A DNA stretch of 17,143 bases from Chrysochromulina tobinii (lineage: Eukaryota > Haptophyta > Prymnesiales > Chrysochromulinaceae). A program made the translations under genes and the position numbers. Location: positions 1-17,143 of the forward strand of contig JWZX01002832.1 in assembly GCA_001275005.1 (NCBI GenBank), in the 5' to 3' direction. Below the pieces are notes generated by a model. It saw only the letters and a list, made by a program, of their open reading frames with translations. It did not search any database and was not told where the DNA came from. Positions 8,264-15,350 of the stretch are shown here, piece by piece (position 1 is the stretch's first letter; each line of letters starts with the position of its first letter).

Positions 8264-9715
8264 TCAATCAAAGTCGTGTAGAAGTCGTCGGTCGGCAAAG
8301 CACGCACCAGCGCGGTACTCGGCGAGCATCTGCTGCGCAACTACCATGCGTCCCATCCTCTCTCCTTCCTCCGCAGTCACCCGAATCGCCTCCTCGGAGA
8401 CCTCGGACTCGACCCCGCTCACCTCCCCGCGGACTTTGCGCTCAACACTACGCCTCGGCACAAATCGGCTCTCGAGGTCGTGCGCCGCTTTCAGATGGGC
8501 ATGCTGATGGGCCGCACGAGCCTCGGCGCGGTCCTTGGCTGCTTCGACCTGGGTATCGCGTGCTGCGCGCTCCGCCTCCGCCTTGGCCTCGGTTGCCTTG
8601 TAGGCAAGCAAGCCCAAAAGCGCCGCGTCAGTCGCCTTCACGGTCGCCTCTTGTGCAAGCTGCACCGCGCGGGCCCTCTCAGCCTCCTGCGCCTCGCCGG
8701 CCTTCAGCTGAGCCTGGCGTGAAGCCTGGCGTGAAGCCTGCCGCGTTGCCTCCACCGCGCGCGCCCTCGCCGCAACCTGGCGTGCTTGTTCCGCTGCGAT
8801 GGCCGTCGCCTCAACATGAGCCGCTTCAGCTGCCTCCACTTCGAACAATCTCTCGTGCAGCGTTGAGAGCGGTAGCCTCGGGACGAGAACGCCTCGCGAC
8901 TCCACTCGTGGCATCACGGCGCGCACCTCCGCGCGCTCCCTTGCGATCGCCTCCCGTGCCTCATGCAATGCGACGATGCGCTGCGCCTCCTGTCGCGCCG
9001 CAGCCGCCGTCACGAGGCGGTTGCGATCACGCGGTTCTCGAGTCAGCTGTACACCATGCTGTAGCAGTGCCGGCGCAACAATCGCCCCTGTTGCTGCATA
9101 TGACACGAACGGCTGTGGTGGTGACCACTCTTGATGCGAAATAAAGCCGTACGAAGGGCGGTGCGCAGCAGCGGCTTCCTCTCCGCGCTCCTCTTGCGGA
9201 TCTTGCGCCCAGTGTGCCTCGAATTGCTTGGAAGCGGGCGCGGGCGCGGGCGCGTGTGCGGGCTTGGGCGTGAGGAGCGCGGGCGCGGACGCCATGGTGC
9301 TGGACCCTTGCCGCGACGAACAGCGTATGGGTGGTAATATGGGGGGCAAGGGGGTCAAAAGGCTACACTGGATGTCATTCGTCTGTGACGGATACACCGT
9401 CGCGCCCTCGAGGGCGACGGCCGGCCGAAGCGGCCGGCCGATGGCCGCGGGCCGCTCGATGTCGGCGGGCGTGGCCTGGTGCCGCTGTGCCCCTTTTGGA
9501 GCGGAGGCGGGAGCGAGCACAGAAATGTCGAAGCCCTCGGCCTCAAAGATGGTGCTCTGAAGGCAGCCGTGCGCCACCTGTGAGAGCGCGAAAGCGCGAT
9601 CGGCCACGACGGCCTCTGCGAGCTTACGCTCCCGATCGTAATTCTTCTCGGCCAGCTTCATGGTCCGCGGTGGCACCTTTATCACGGCTGGACGGCCTCT
9701 CATTGAGCCTCTCAT
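8264..9715 (-). CDS. Ala/Arg/Glu-rich coiled-coil protein, function unknown
   Basis: This is an uninterrupted 483-residue frame starting at ATG 9715 (MRGSMRGRPAVIKVPP; the next Met also fits). Residues 1-65 are charged and end in AHGCLQSTIFEAEGFDIS. Residues 66-175 are Pro/Ala-rich and low complexity (HAPAPAPA). The rest, to about 440, is dominated by Ala, Glu, Arg and Gln in heptad-like spacing (AAEQARQVAARARAVEATRQ, ATEAKAEAERAARDTQVEAA), a long predicted helix or coiled coil. It contains the short repeat RQASRQASRQA. The C-terminus ends GACFADRRLLHDFD with a TGA or other stop just below 8267. No membrane span or known domain is seen. Such proteins often serve as cytoskeletal or scaffold elements, but no function is assigned. 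Part of the frame near residues 85-140 could be an unrecognised intron. Confidence 0.6.
   Translation of the reverse strand: MRGSMRGRPAVIKVPPRTMKLAEKNYDRERKLAEAVVADRAFALSQVAHGCLQSTIFEAEGFDISVLAPASAPKGAQRHQATPADIERPAAIGRPLRPAVALEGATVYPSQTNDIQCSLLTPLPPILPPIRCSSRQGSSTMASAPALLTPKPAHAPAPAPASKQFEAHWAQDPQEERGEEAAAAHRPSYGFISHQEWSPPQPFVSYAATGAIVAPALLQHGVQLTREPRDRNRLVTAAAARQEAQRIVALHEAREAIARERAEVRAVMPRVESRGVLVPRLPLSTLHERLFEVEAAEAAHVEATAIAAEQARQVAARARAVEATRQASRQASRQAQLKAGEAQEAERARAVQLAQEATVKATDAALLGLLAYKATEAKAEAERAARDTQVEAAKDRAEARAAHQHAHLKAAHDLESRFVPRRSVERKVRGEVSGVESEVSEEAIRVTAEEGERMGRMVVAQQMLAEYRAGACFADRRLLHDFD
9403..9440. repeat. Adjacent GC palindromes inside the coiled-coil gene
   Basis: CGCCCTCGAGGGCG (9403-9416) is a perfect 14-bp palindrome. 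It is followed at once by CGGCCGGCCG (9418-9427), AAG, and CGGCCGGCCG (9431-9440), which is both a direct and an inverted repeat with 10-bp arms and a 3-nt loop. The region is coding on the minus strand, so very strong mRNA structure is expected there. Confidence 0.7.
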
Positions 9716-9861
9716 CGACGCCGCTCAAAACCTCGTACGTAAATCCTACGTTCGTCCTCCCGTTTCAGGGCATTCTGTTTCTACACTAAAATCATCCATG
9801 CTTTTGCATGCTTCTTGGCATGAAGCCATTAACACACCACAACCTCACCATTTCCGCATGG

Positions 9862-10194
9862 TCACTGTCGTTGACTCTCACCGTTGACTCTCGGCGGTCG
9901 GCGCTCGATGAACCTGTGCCTGAAGGCATGCCCCATGCGCTCCCGCTCGTCGCGCGAGAACTTGCCCTCGGGATACATGTACATGCGCCTCACGAACACG
10001 CCGCAGATGCGCTCCATGTCGTCGTCGCTGATGCTCTGGAGCTCAGCAATGGGGTCGGGACAGTCGGGCTCGGGGTGTCAAAATGCCTCGGCGAAAGATG
10101 CCTTCGACGAGCGTGCGACCTTCGAGAGATGGGAGATCCACCGCTGCGGCGCCAATCGCTCGCTGTCGCGGGGCGGCGAGGCATCGTCACTCAT
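9862..10194 (-). CDS. Small protein frame interrupted by one in-frame TGA
   Basis: ATG 10194 opens MSDDASPPRDSERLAPQRW and reads 38 codons to TGA at 10078-10080. The same frame then continues for 71 codons with strongly coding-like G/C third positions: EPDCPDPIAELQSISDDDM, GVFVRRMYMYPEGKF, ERERMGHAFRHRFIERR, ending before TGA at 9862-9864. Read through, it would be 110 residues, acidic and charged, with no recognised domain. The TGA could be a selenocysteine codon, part of a retained in-frame 51-nt intron (GTCGCA...CCGAG), a mutation, or a sequence error. I found no SECIS-like hairpin in the 150 bases downstream, so selenocysteine is not favoured. The coding signal itself is convincing; the gene model is not. 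Confidence 0.5.
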
Positions 10195-10534
10195 TATGGA
10201 TATCCGGATAGGAATTCCCTGATATACCCTTATACCGGTAGCCCTTGTTTGCATGCAAGAAAGACGCGCACTCGATATTACATGTAGCGGCTCCTGTGTG
10301 CTTGGGGTGACCGGGAGTTGCGCGTTGTGTGAATAGGCAATGGTCAGAGCCAATGGTCATTCGAAATCACACCAGTTCACACGGTTCACAAGTGCAGCAA
10401 GGTGTGTGTATTCTGAGCGGGCAGTAACAGTGCCGTAGCACCGGTTGTCGCGATAGCTGTATCGTCTGTATCCTCGAAAATGTGTTCTACTTCTGTCGTG
10501 AGAACGTTCACACAGGTATACTCTACCGGTATCG
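10195..10534. promoter_or_regulatory. Bidirectional promoter region with repeated TACCGGTA
   Basis: These 340 bases separate divergent starts at 10194 (-) and 10535 (+). They are more AT-rich than the flanking genes. The palindrome TACCGGTA occurs at 10233-10240 and again at 10524-10531, close to each start, and TATCCGGATA lies at 10201-10210. A TATA-like ATACCCTTATACC stretch lies near 10224-10236. No coding frame was recognised. Confidence 0.4.
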
Positions 10535-12009
10535 ATGGTGTGCGCTCGCCGCATCCTGGGCGTCTCGCATGCGGCAACGCCAGACGTCGTCAAAGCGGCG
10601 TTCCGTAGTCTCGCCAAGCGCTGGCACCCGGACTTCCACCAAGGAAACGAAGCTGCTGCGGCTGAGCAGTTCAAGCGGGTGCGCAAGGCATATGATGAAA
10701 TCCTGCTCGGCAGTTCGACAACACCCACCAACACCGATGCCCAGCCGCCGCCGCAGCAGCACATGCAGGATGCATGGTGGCGGCGCACGAACGCGCCGCC
10801 GCCCAACCGCCGCCGCGTCACGACTATGCGAGCTCTGCTCACCAGGCATGCGGAAGAGGCGCGACGGCTCGCCGCACATGCGGCGGCTGCACACGACGCC
10901 CTCACAGATGAGCTCATCGTGGTGCGCGAGGGGTACGGTGTGCACGCGCAGTTCGAAGCGTCGTTGCGGTGTTCACTGACCAAGCGGAGGCTCCTCATGA
11001 CTCTCCACGAGCAGTTGACGCTGCATGCGGACATGAGGGCCGCTCTGGGTGGCCGAACGACCTTCTTCACCACGGCCGAGCCCGGAGCGGCCTTCAACGC
11101 CATGCTGGTTGTGCACGCGCGGGCCCGCGCCGAGAGCGCCGAAGCTGACGGCACTGGACCACCATTGCCCATCTGGCTCTCTCTGCAGGACACGCCGAGC
11201 GGCTGGCAGCATGCGGCGATCAGCGCAGTGCGCACGATGGGCGAGGGCACACCATTTGTGTGCAGACGGTCACGCCCGACGGCTTCCTGCGCCTGACGCC
11301 AGTCAGCAGGCCCTTTGAGCATGCCTCCGAAGAGGACCGACAAGCAACAGCAACACAGCGCGCCGAGCGGCTTGCAGACTGGCGCGGCTTGGAGGCCGCA
11401 GCGGCGGAAGCACTTGGCGTGCGCTCCTTGGTGCCAGAAACAGCGCTGCTGCGTGCGGACCGTGGGTACGTGCCGTTGCTCACGGCGCTCGCGTCACCTG
11501 CCCTTGCGGAGGCTCTGCGTGTGGAGGGTGGATGGGCGGACGGAGGGCGAGCGAGCGCATGGAGCGCAGTGATCGTGCCGAGGCTCTCGTTACGGGCGCT
11601 CTGCCAACCGTCACTGCAGCCGCGCTTGATGAAGCTCCGCTTGCCGCTCGGCTGTGACGAATCTGGTGACGACGGCGGGCCGCTAGCACCGGGCGCATCG
11701 TCAGCTGCGTCAAGCTCGCTCCTCGCGACGATGCCACCGCTCCTCAATCATGAGGGTGTGCTCACAATCGCCGACACGCAGGCAGCACGGCAGCTGCTGC
11801 GCGAATGCAAGGAGGCGCTCGGCCTGCGCGCGTTGCGGACCGAGGAGGTGCTCAGCCCGCGCCAGGTGATCCGCGCCGCCGAAGCAATGCTGCGCAAGGG
11901 CGACGAGTGGAGAGCACTAGGCGCCGAGGGCTGCGTCCTCAGCATCGGCGAGCAGGGCTTTGCCATGGCCTCAGATGGCGTTTTGAGGATTCAGTGGGAT
12001 GCGTGTTGA
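10535..12009 (+). CDS. J-domain (DnaJ-like) protein with long unique C-terminus; one frame break near 11230-11262
   Basis: ATG 10535 is the first Met after an in-frame TGA at 10499-10501. Residues 1-60 form a J domain: RRILGVSHAATPDVVKAAFR, then KRWHPDFHQ with the catalytic HPD at 31-33, then FKRVRKAYDEIL. J domains stimulate Hsp70 ATPase; the partner is unknown. The next 180 residues are charged and helical, without a G/F region or zinc finger. The first frame ends at 11296 and a second frame continues to TGA 12009 with QTVTPDGFLRLTP, LRADRGYVPLLTALAS and GLRALRTEEVLSPRQVIRAAEAML. The text reads coherently as GTPFV(V)QTVTPDGFLRL if one base is missing near the GTGTG at 11258-11262. Alternatively a 38-nt GT-AG intron (11228-11265) restores the frame, giving about 478 residues. 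The C-terminal region matches no family I know. Confidence 0.7.
11228..11265 (+). other. Possible very short intron or indel site in the J-domain gene
   Basis: This stretch starts GTGCGC and ends TTTGTGTGCAG. Removing its 38 bases joins ...AISA to TVTPDGFL in frame. It is unusually short for an intron, and the coding sequence inside it (VRTMGEGTPFV) looks like protein, so a single missing base near the GTGTG run is at least as likely. Confidence 0.3.
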
Positions 12010-12295
12010 ATACCCTTAGATTTTTTATAGAACGTAGCGCGGACCTACACGGACGTCATGAAAGCTGGAAGACGATGTGTGTCTGTCACCGTCACTTACA
12101 TAGTGCGGGTTAACATGTAGACGTCTGTACCGGTGAGGTTTCCCGGCGCGGGCGTTAATCCGCACACCCCGCCGGCGCAGGAGCGGCAGGAGCCACCAGG
12201 ACGCCAGGACCGCCGGGAAGCCTCGGGGTGCATGCCTCGGGATGTGTATCGGCTATCGCGAGACGGACCCGCACCATTACACCACACGTGTATGA

Positions 12296-12301
12296 TTTAT
12301 T
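12296..12301 (-). terminator. Possible polyadenylation signal AATAAA for the selenoprotein gene
   Basis: AATAAA reads on the minus strand here, about 210 nt after the TAG stop of the reductase-MsrA gene and about 140 nt beyond the SECIS-like hairpin. This would place the hairpin inside the mature 3' UTR. Whether this organism uses AATAAA is unknown. Confidence 0.3.
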
Positions 12302-12439
12302 GTCATTTTCTCTGTTTCCGCCGTACAGGACAGCGCGGGGGGTCGATAACAGTAAGTTTTGGTTTTCTCGTGCTGTGCTGTGGGCCCGCGACCAATCAGA
12401 CGCCGGTGCCCCCCCTCTCTGCAAAAGTCTGCACCACCT

Positions 12440-12481
12440 CTCCGCGAGCCGTCTTCAGTTGTGGGCGTCGGCTCGCATCAT
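12440..12481 (-). promoter_or_regulatory. Candidate SECIS element in the 3' UTR of the reductase-MsrA gene
   Basis: On the minus strand, A-UGAU (12481-12477) is followed by GCGAGCCG (12476-12469), a 17-nt loop (12468-12452), CGGCTCGC (12451-12444, perfectly complementary) and GGAG (12443-12440). UGAU facing GGAG gives the tandem G-A/A-G sheared pairs of the SECIS quartet, and an A precedes the UGA as in the eukaryotic consensus. The loop contains CCC 11 nt after the quartet, the place where AA (or, in some selenoprotein genes, CC) is expected; an AA occurs five bases later. The hairpin starts 28 nt after the TAG stop. Basal helix pairing is only partial. Confidence 0.65.
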
Positions 12482-12508
12482 CTGGGGCAATCGAAGCTCC
12501 ATGACCGC

Positions 12509-13834
12509 CTAAGTCGGGAAATCCTTAAAGTCGCGATAAAAGTGTTGATGCCACTCCTCGGCATCGTACCACTCTCCCGCCTCCTCGACGGGCACCGCCT
12601 TGCCGGACTCGGCGACCAGCCGGCGCGCGAGCTCCGCCTGCCGAGCGTCCTGCGCAAATATCGCCGTCCTGTACTGTACCTTGTCGCGAGGATTGGGGAA
12701 GGTCGGCACCCTTGGGTCCTCCAACCATCGCCGAAGGAACGTCTCGTACGGCAGGATGCTCGGGTCCAATGTGAGGCAAAGGGCCTCAGTGTGCCCGTCC
12801 CCAGAGCACACGGACTCGTAGGTGGCATTGGGTGCCTCGCCGCCCGTGTAGCCTACGCGCGATGAGAGCACGCCTGCCATGCGGTCGTACCGCGACTGGG
12901 GCTCCCAAAATCAACCCATAGAGACGACGGCTACCTCGGCCCCCACCTGAGCATCGAGCTTGCGTAGTTCGATGGCAACCAGGCTGACCACGTCCGGATC
13001 AGGCTCGGCCTTGCCGTTGAAGTAGATCTCGGTGGTCACACGCTCCTCTGGAACCCCGGCCTCGAGGCACCCCGCCTTGAACTCCTTGACAAACGCGCCG
13101 TTGCCGATCAGGTGGAAGTGAGTGTCGCGAGTGGTTCGCAGCAGAGGCGGCACGGAGCGCGTCACGCGCCCCGACGCACGTGCACCGCCGACGCTCGTCA
13201 CCGCCGTGCACGCCATCGGCTTGGAGATGCATGCGGTCCAGGAGAACTTACTCGGGTGAGCTTCTGCGAGCGCATCGAGTTCCTTGGCGCAGCAAATATC
13301 GGCGAGGCTGGCAAAGCCGCCAAATAGCTCGATGCGCGGGCCATCTGCGTTGCGGAGCGCGCGCTCGGCGTACCCAACGAGCGGTGCCAGACCCGCACCG
13401 GTCGCAATGCCGACGACGCGATCCACGCCAGGAGCGACGCCATCCTCGATCGGCGTGCCAAACTTGCCACCAAAGCGCACTGCGGCGCCTGCCTCCATTG
13501 ACGCCATGAGGGGTGTCTTCCTACCGTCCGGAATGATGCGATAGACCACGTCGAGCTGTGTATCGCTGCTGCGCGTTACCGTGTACGGACCCTTCAGATC
13601 CACACCATCGTGACTGAACCCCAGGCCGAGAATGTGCCCAGGCTTGTATTCTAGAGGCGTGGTCGCTCGTATGCTTAGCTGGCGGGTGGCCTTCGAATCA
13701 GCCACAGCTTCATTGGACACCACGACGCCGTCTTGCCAATCAATCTCCGGAGCTGCCATGCGAATTGGGCGCGAAAGCGCCAGCAGTGATACGAGCGACG
13801 GGCCCACCAGCATGGGGTTCAAGGGGACCAGCAT
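12509..13834 (-). CDS. Flavin/NAD(P)H oxidoreductase fused to selenocysteine peptide-methionine sulfoxide reductase A
   Basis: The frame from ATG 13834 to TAG 12509 is 441 residues if TGA 12911-12913 is read as Sec308. The N-terminus (MLVPLNPMLVGPSLVSLLAL) is hydrophobic and may be a targeting leader. Residues about 45-135 form an FNR-type flavin domain (EYKPGH 62-67, GPYTVTRS 82-89; the usual Arg of RxYS is not in place). Residues about 138-275 form the NAD(P)-binding half (GIATGAGLAP 142-151, HFHLIGNGAFVKEF). The MsrA domain follows directly: AVVSMG-Sec-FWEPQSRYD (canonical GCFW), GYTGG (328-332), YESVCSGDGHTEA (339-351) and AEEWHQHFY near the end. MsrA reduces methionine-S-sulfoxide. There is no Cys in the last 85 residues, so the usual C-terminal resolving Cys is missing. 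Selenocysteine MsrA is known from Chlamydomonas. I infer that the reductase half may recycle the selenol; this is untested. A split into two genes is unlikely because the MsrA part would have neither start nor catalytic residue. Confidence 0.85.
12911..12913 (-). other. In-frame TGA read as selenocysteine (Sec308)
   Basis: The minus strand reads ATG GGT TGA TTT TGG GAG, that is M-G-stop-F-W-E. In the MsrA family this is the catalytic G-C-F-W motif, and TGA differs from Cys codons TGC/TGT only at the third base. The conserved MsrA sequence continues without interruption on both sides in one frame, which a true stop would not explain. Confidence 0.85.
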
Positions 13835-14228
13835 TCTCGTTCACTGTCACCACAGGAACTTTCTTGGAAATTCTTCGTGCAGAAAGTTCACAGCAAGCAT
13901 TCTTGTTCACACCTCAAACGAGAAAATGGTGGGGCGGTGCGAGCACCGCCCGGCCGTATCGTCGGAAAACCTGGCCGGTGCTGGTCGCGGTCCCGCCGGA
14001 CGCGGAGGATCAGGATGCGATCGGACGGCGAGATCGGAGATGCGGCAGGGAGCGGAGGGCAGTGCGCCAGTGCGCGTACCAACCTTGAACCTACCCGGTT
14101 AACCGTTCGACGGACTTTCGACGGACGACGCGACCCTTCGCCTTCCGTTTCGGGGAAGGAAAAAGTGATCATACTTAGTTATTAGGAACAACCACAGTGG
14201 GCACACCCCAGGGGAAGAAGCACCAGCC
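13835..14228. promoter_or_regulatory. Upstream region of the reductase-MsrA gene and 3' flank of the phosphatase gene
   Basis: These 394 bases separate two leftward genes. They contain a perfect 9-bp-arm inverted repeat at 13932-13951, the palindrome CGGTTAACCG at 14096-14105, and two close copies of TTCGACGGAC at 14106-14126. The region should hold the promoter of the selenoprotein gene. No coding frame was recognised. Confidence 0.4.
13932..13951. repeat. Perfect inverted repeat 98 bp upstream of the selenoprotein start
   Basis: GGGCGGTGC, GA, GCACCGCCC: two perfectly complementary 9-base arms with a 2-base centre. The position upstream of ATG 13834 is compatible with a dimeric regulator site or a 5' UTR hairpin, but no function is shown. 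Confidence 0.6.
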
Positions 14229-15161
14229 CTAGGCGACTTCACAGACTTCCGTCGTGAGGAGCGCTTCGGCGAGCCTCTTACGGCGCGCGGCGTCGACGCC
14301 AATCGAGTCGAGGTACGCCTCGACCGACCCGTGCTCGCTCTCGAGCCGGCGCAGCACGGTGCGGATGGCGCTCTCGGGCGCGCGGCACCACTCCTCGATC
14401 AGGCCATCCCGCAGGTGCGGGCGCAGCCGCTCGGGGAAGGATCGCACCATCTGGTGCCGTCCGTGCGACGAAATACCCCAATCGTGCGAGCGCACGTAGT
14501 CGGCGACGACGTCCTCCTCGCTCGCGCCGAGCGCGAGGAGCAGCAGCGCGACGAGCACGCCCGTCCGGTCCTTGCCGTGCGTGCAGTGCACGAGCAACGG
14601 GAGCGCCTCGTCGCGCGAGACGAGCTCAAACGCGCGCTTCAACTCCTCCACCGATTCGGAGACGATCAGCCAGTAGACGTCGGAGAGCGCCACCGTGTCG
14701 AAAAGCTTCGCGAGCCGCTGGTCGAGCGCGGCCGCGATACGGTCCTTGAGCGAAGCCCAGGGCACCAGCTTCTTCGCCAGCCCGAGCGCCACCACGCGGA
14801 CGAAAACAGATGGCCGCCGCTTGGCACGCTCGATCATCGCCCTGCGCATCATCGCCTCGTTGAGGAGCGGAAGGTGCGCCGTCTTCGGTGCGAAAACGCG
14901 CGCGCCCTCGTCCTTTTGCGCGTCGTGCGCGCTGCGCAGATCCAGCACCGTGCTGAAGGGCAGCCTCATGGCATCCTCTTCTGTTGCGTTGCTGGGCGTT
15001 GCCGAGCGGTAGAGCACGCCTGGCCGGATGCAGCCAGTGCCACAGCGCGTGTGCCCAAGATCTCGGAAATTCGGGATCGAGGATGGTACTACTCGCCCGA
15101 CGGTAGAGGGTGGTGCGAGCAAGCAGACGGTGCTCACGCTCAGCACACTAATAAGCGCCAT
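14229..15161 (-). CDS. Protein tyrosine phosphatase-like protein with signal peptide
   Basis: A 310-residue frame from ATG 15161 to TAG 14229. Residues 1-24 (MALISVLSVSTVCLLAPPST) look like a cleavable signal peptide. It is followed by SSIPNFRDLG (27-36) and a GVLYRSATPS block (48-57), the N-terminal signature of the tyrosine/serine phosphatase family typified by PF13350 (Y_phosphatase3). The catalytic P-loop is VHCTHGKDRTGV (191-202), a complete HCX5R with Cys193 and Arg199. Downstream DYVRSHDWGISSHG and the final VEAYLDSIGVDAARRKRLAEAL helix also fit this family, whose length is usually 250-300 residues. The active site is intact. Members dephosphorylate phosphotyrosine or phosphoinositides; the substrate is unknown. 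The leader implies secretion, an endomembrane location or plastid import. The gene is divergent from the repeat protein gene starting at 15351. Confidence 0.85.
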   Translation of the reverse strand: MALISVLSVSTVCLLAPPSTVGRVVPSSIPNFRDLGHTRCGTGCIRPGVLYRSATPSNATEEDAMRLPFSTVLDLRSAHDAQKDEGARVFAPKTAHLPLLNEAMMRRAMIERAKRRPSVFVRVVALGLAKKLVPWASLKDRIAAALDQRLAKLFDTVALSDVYWLIVSESVEELKRAFELVSRDEALPLLVHCTHGKDRTGVLVALLLLALGASEEDVVADYVRSHDWGISSHGRHQMVRSFPERLRPHLRDGLIEEWCRAPESAIRTVLRRLESEHGSVEAYLDSIGVDAARRKRLAEALLTTEVCEVA

Positions 15162-15350
15162 CGGTTGTTGCGGAGCGAAAGTTGAAGCGAAGTTTCTATG
15201 GTAGCAGACCGTAACTTTTTCAAAAGCGGGTGAGTGAAGTATTGACTAGACTTGTCCAGCGTCTACCCGGTAGCGAGGCAAACTTGGTTGTCTCCGCATC
15301 CCTCAGGGAAACAGCACGCGATTCGCGGCGTGTCTTTTGCGTGGGGCGCA
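15162..15350. promoter_or_regulatory. Short divergent promoter region between phosphatase and repeat-protein genes
   Basis: Only 189 bases separate the starts at 15161 (-) and 15351 (+), so both promoters and 5' UTRs are compressed here. An AT-richer patch (GTAACTTTTTCAAAAG, about 15210-15225) lies in the middle. No clear TATA box was seen. Confidence 0.4.

Larger units (their letters stand above)
12010..12508. other. Region between convergent genes: 3' UTRs, including the selenoprotein 3' UTR
   Basis: The J-domain gene ends at 12009 (+) and the reductase-MsrA gene ends at 12509 (-). The right part (12440-12481) holds the SECIS-like hairpin. AT-rich patches occur at 12018-12030 and 12290-12310, the latter containing AATAAA on the minus strand. 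No coding frame was recognised. Confidence 0.5.

Noticed and set aside
12509-12880. Separate MsrA gene starting at the Met in DRMAGVLSS
   Set aside because: It would lack the catalytic GCFW motif, which lies just upstream in the same frame with TGA in the Cys position.
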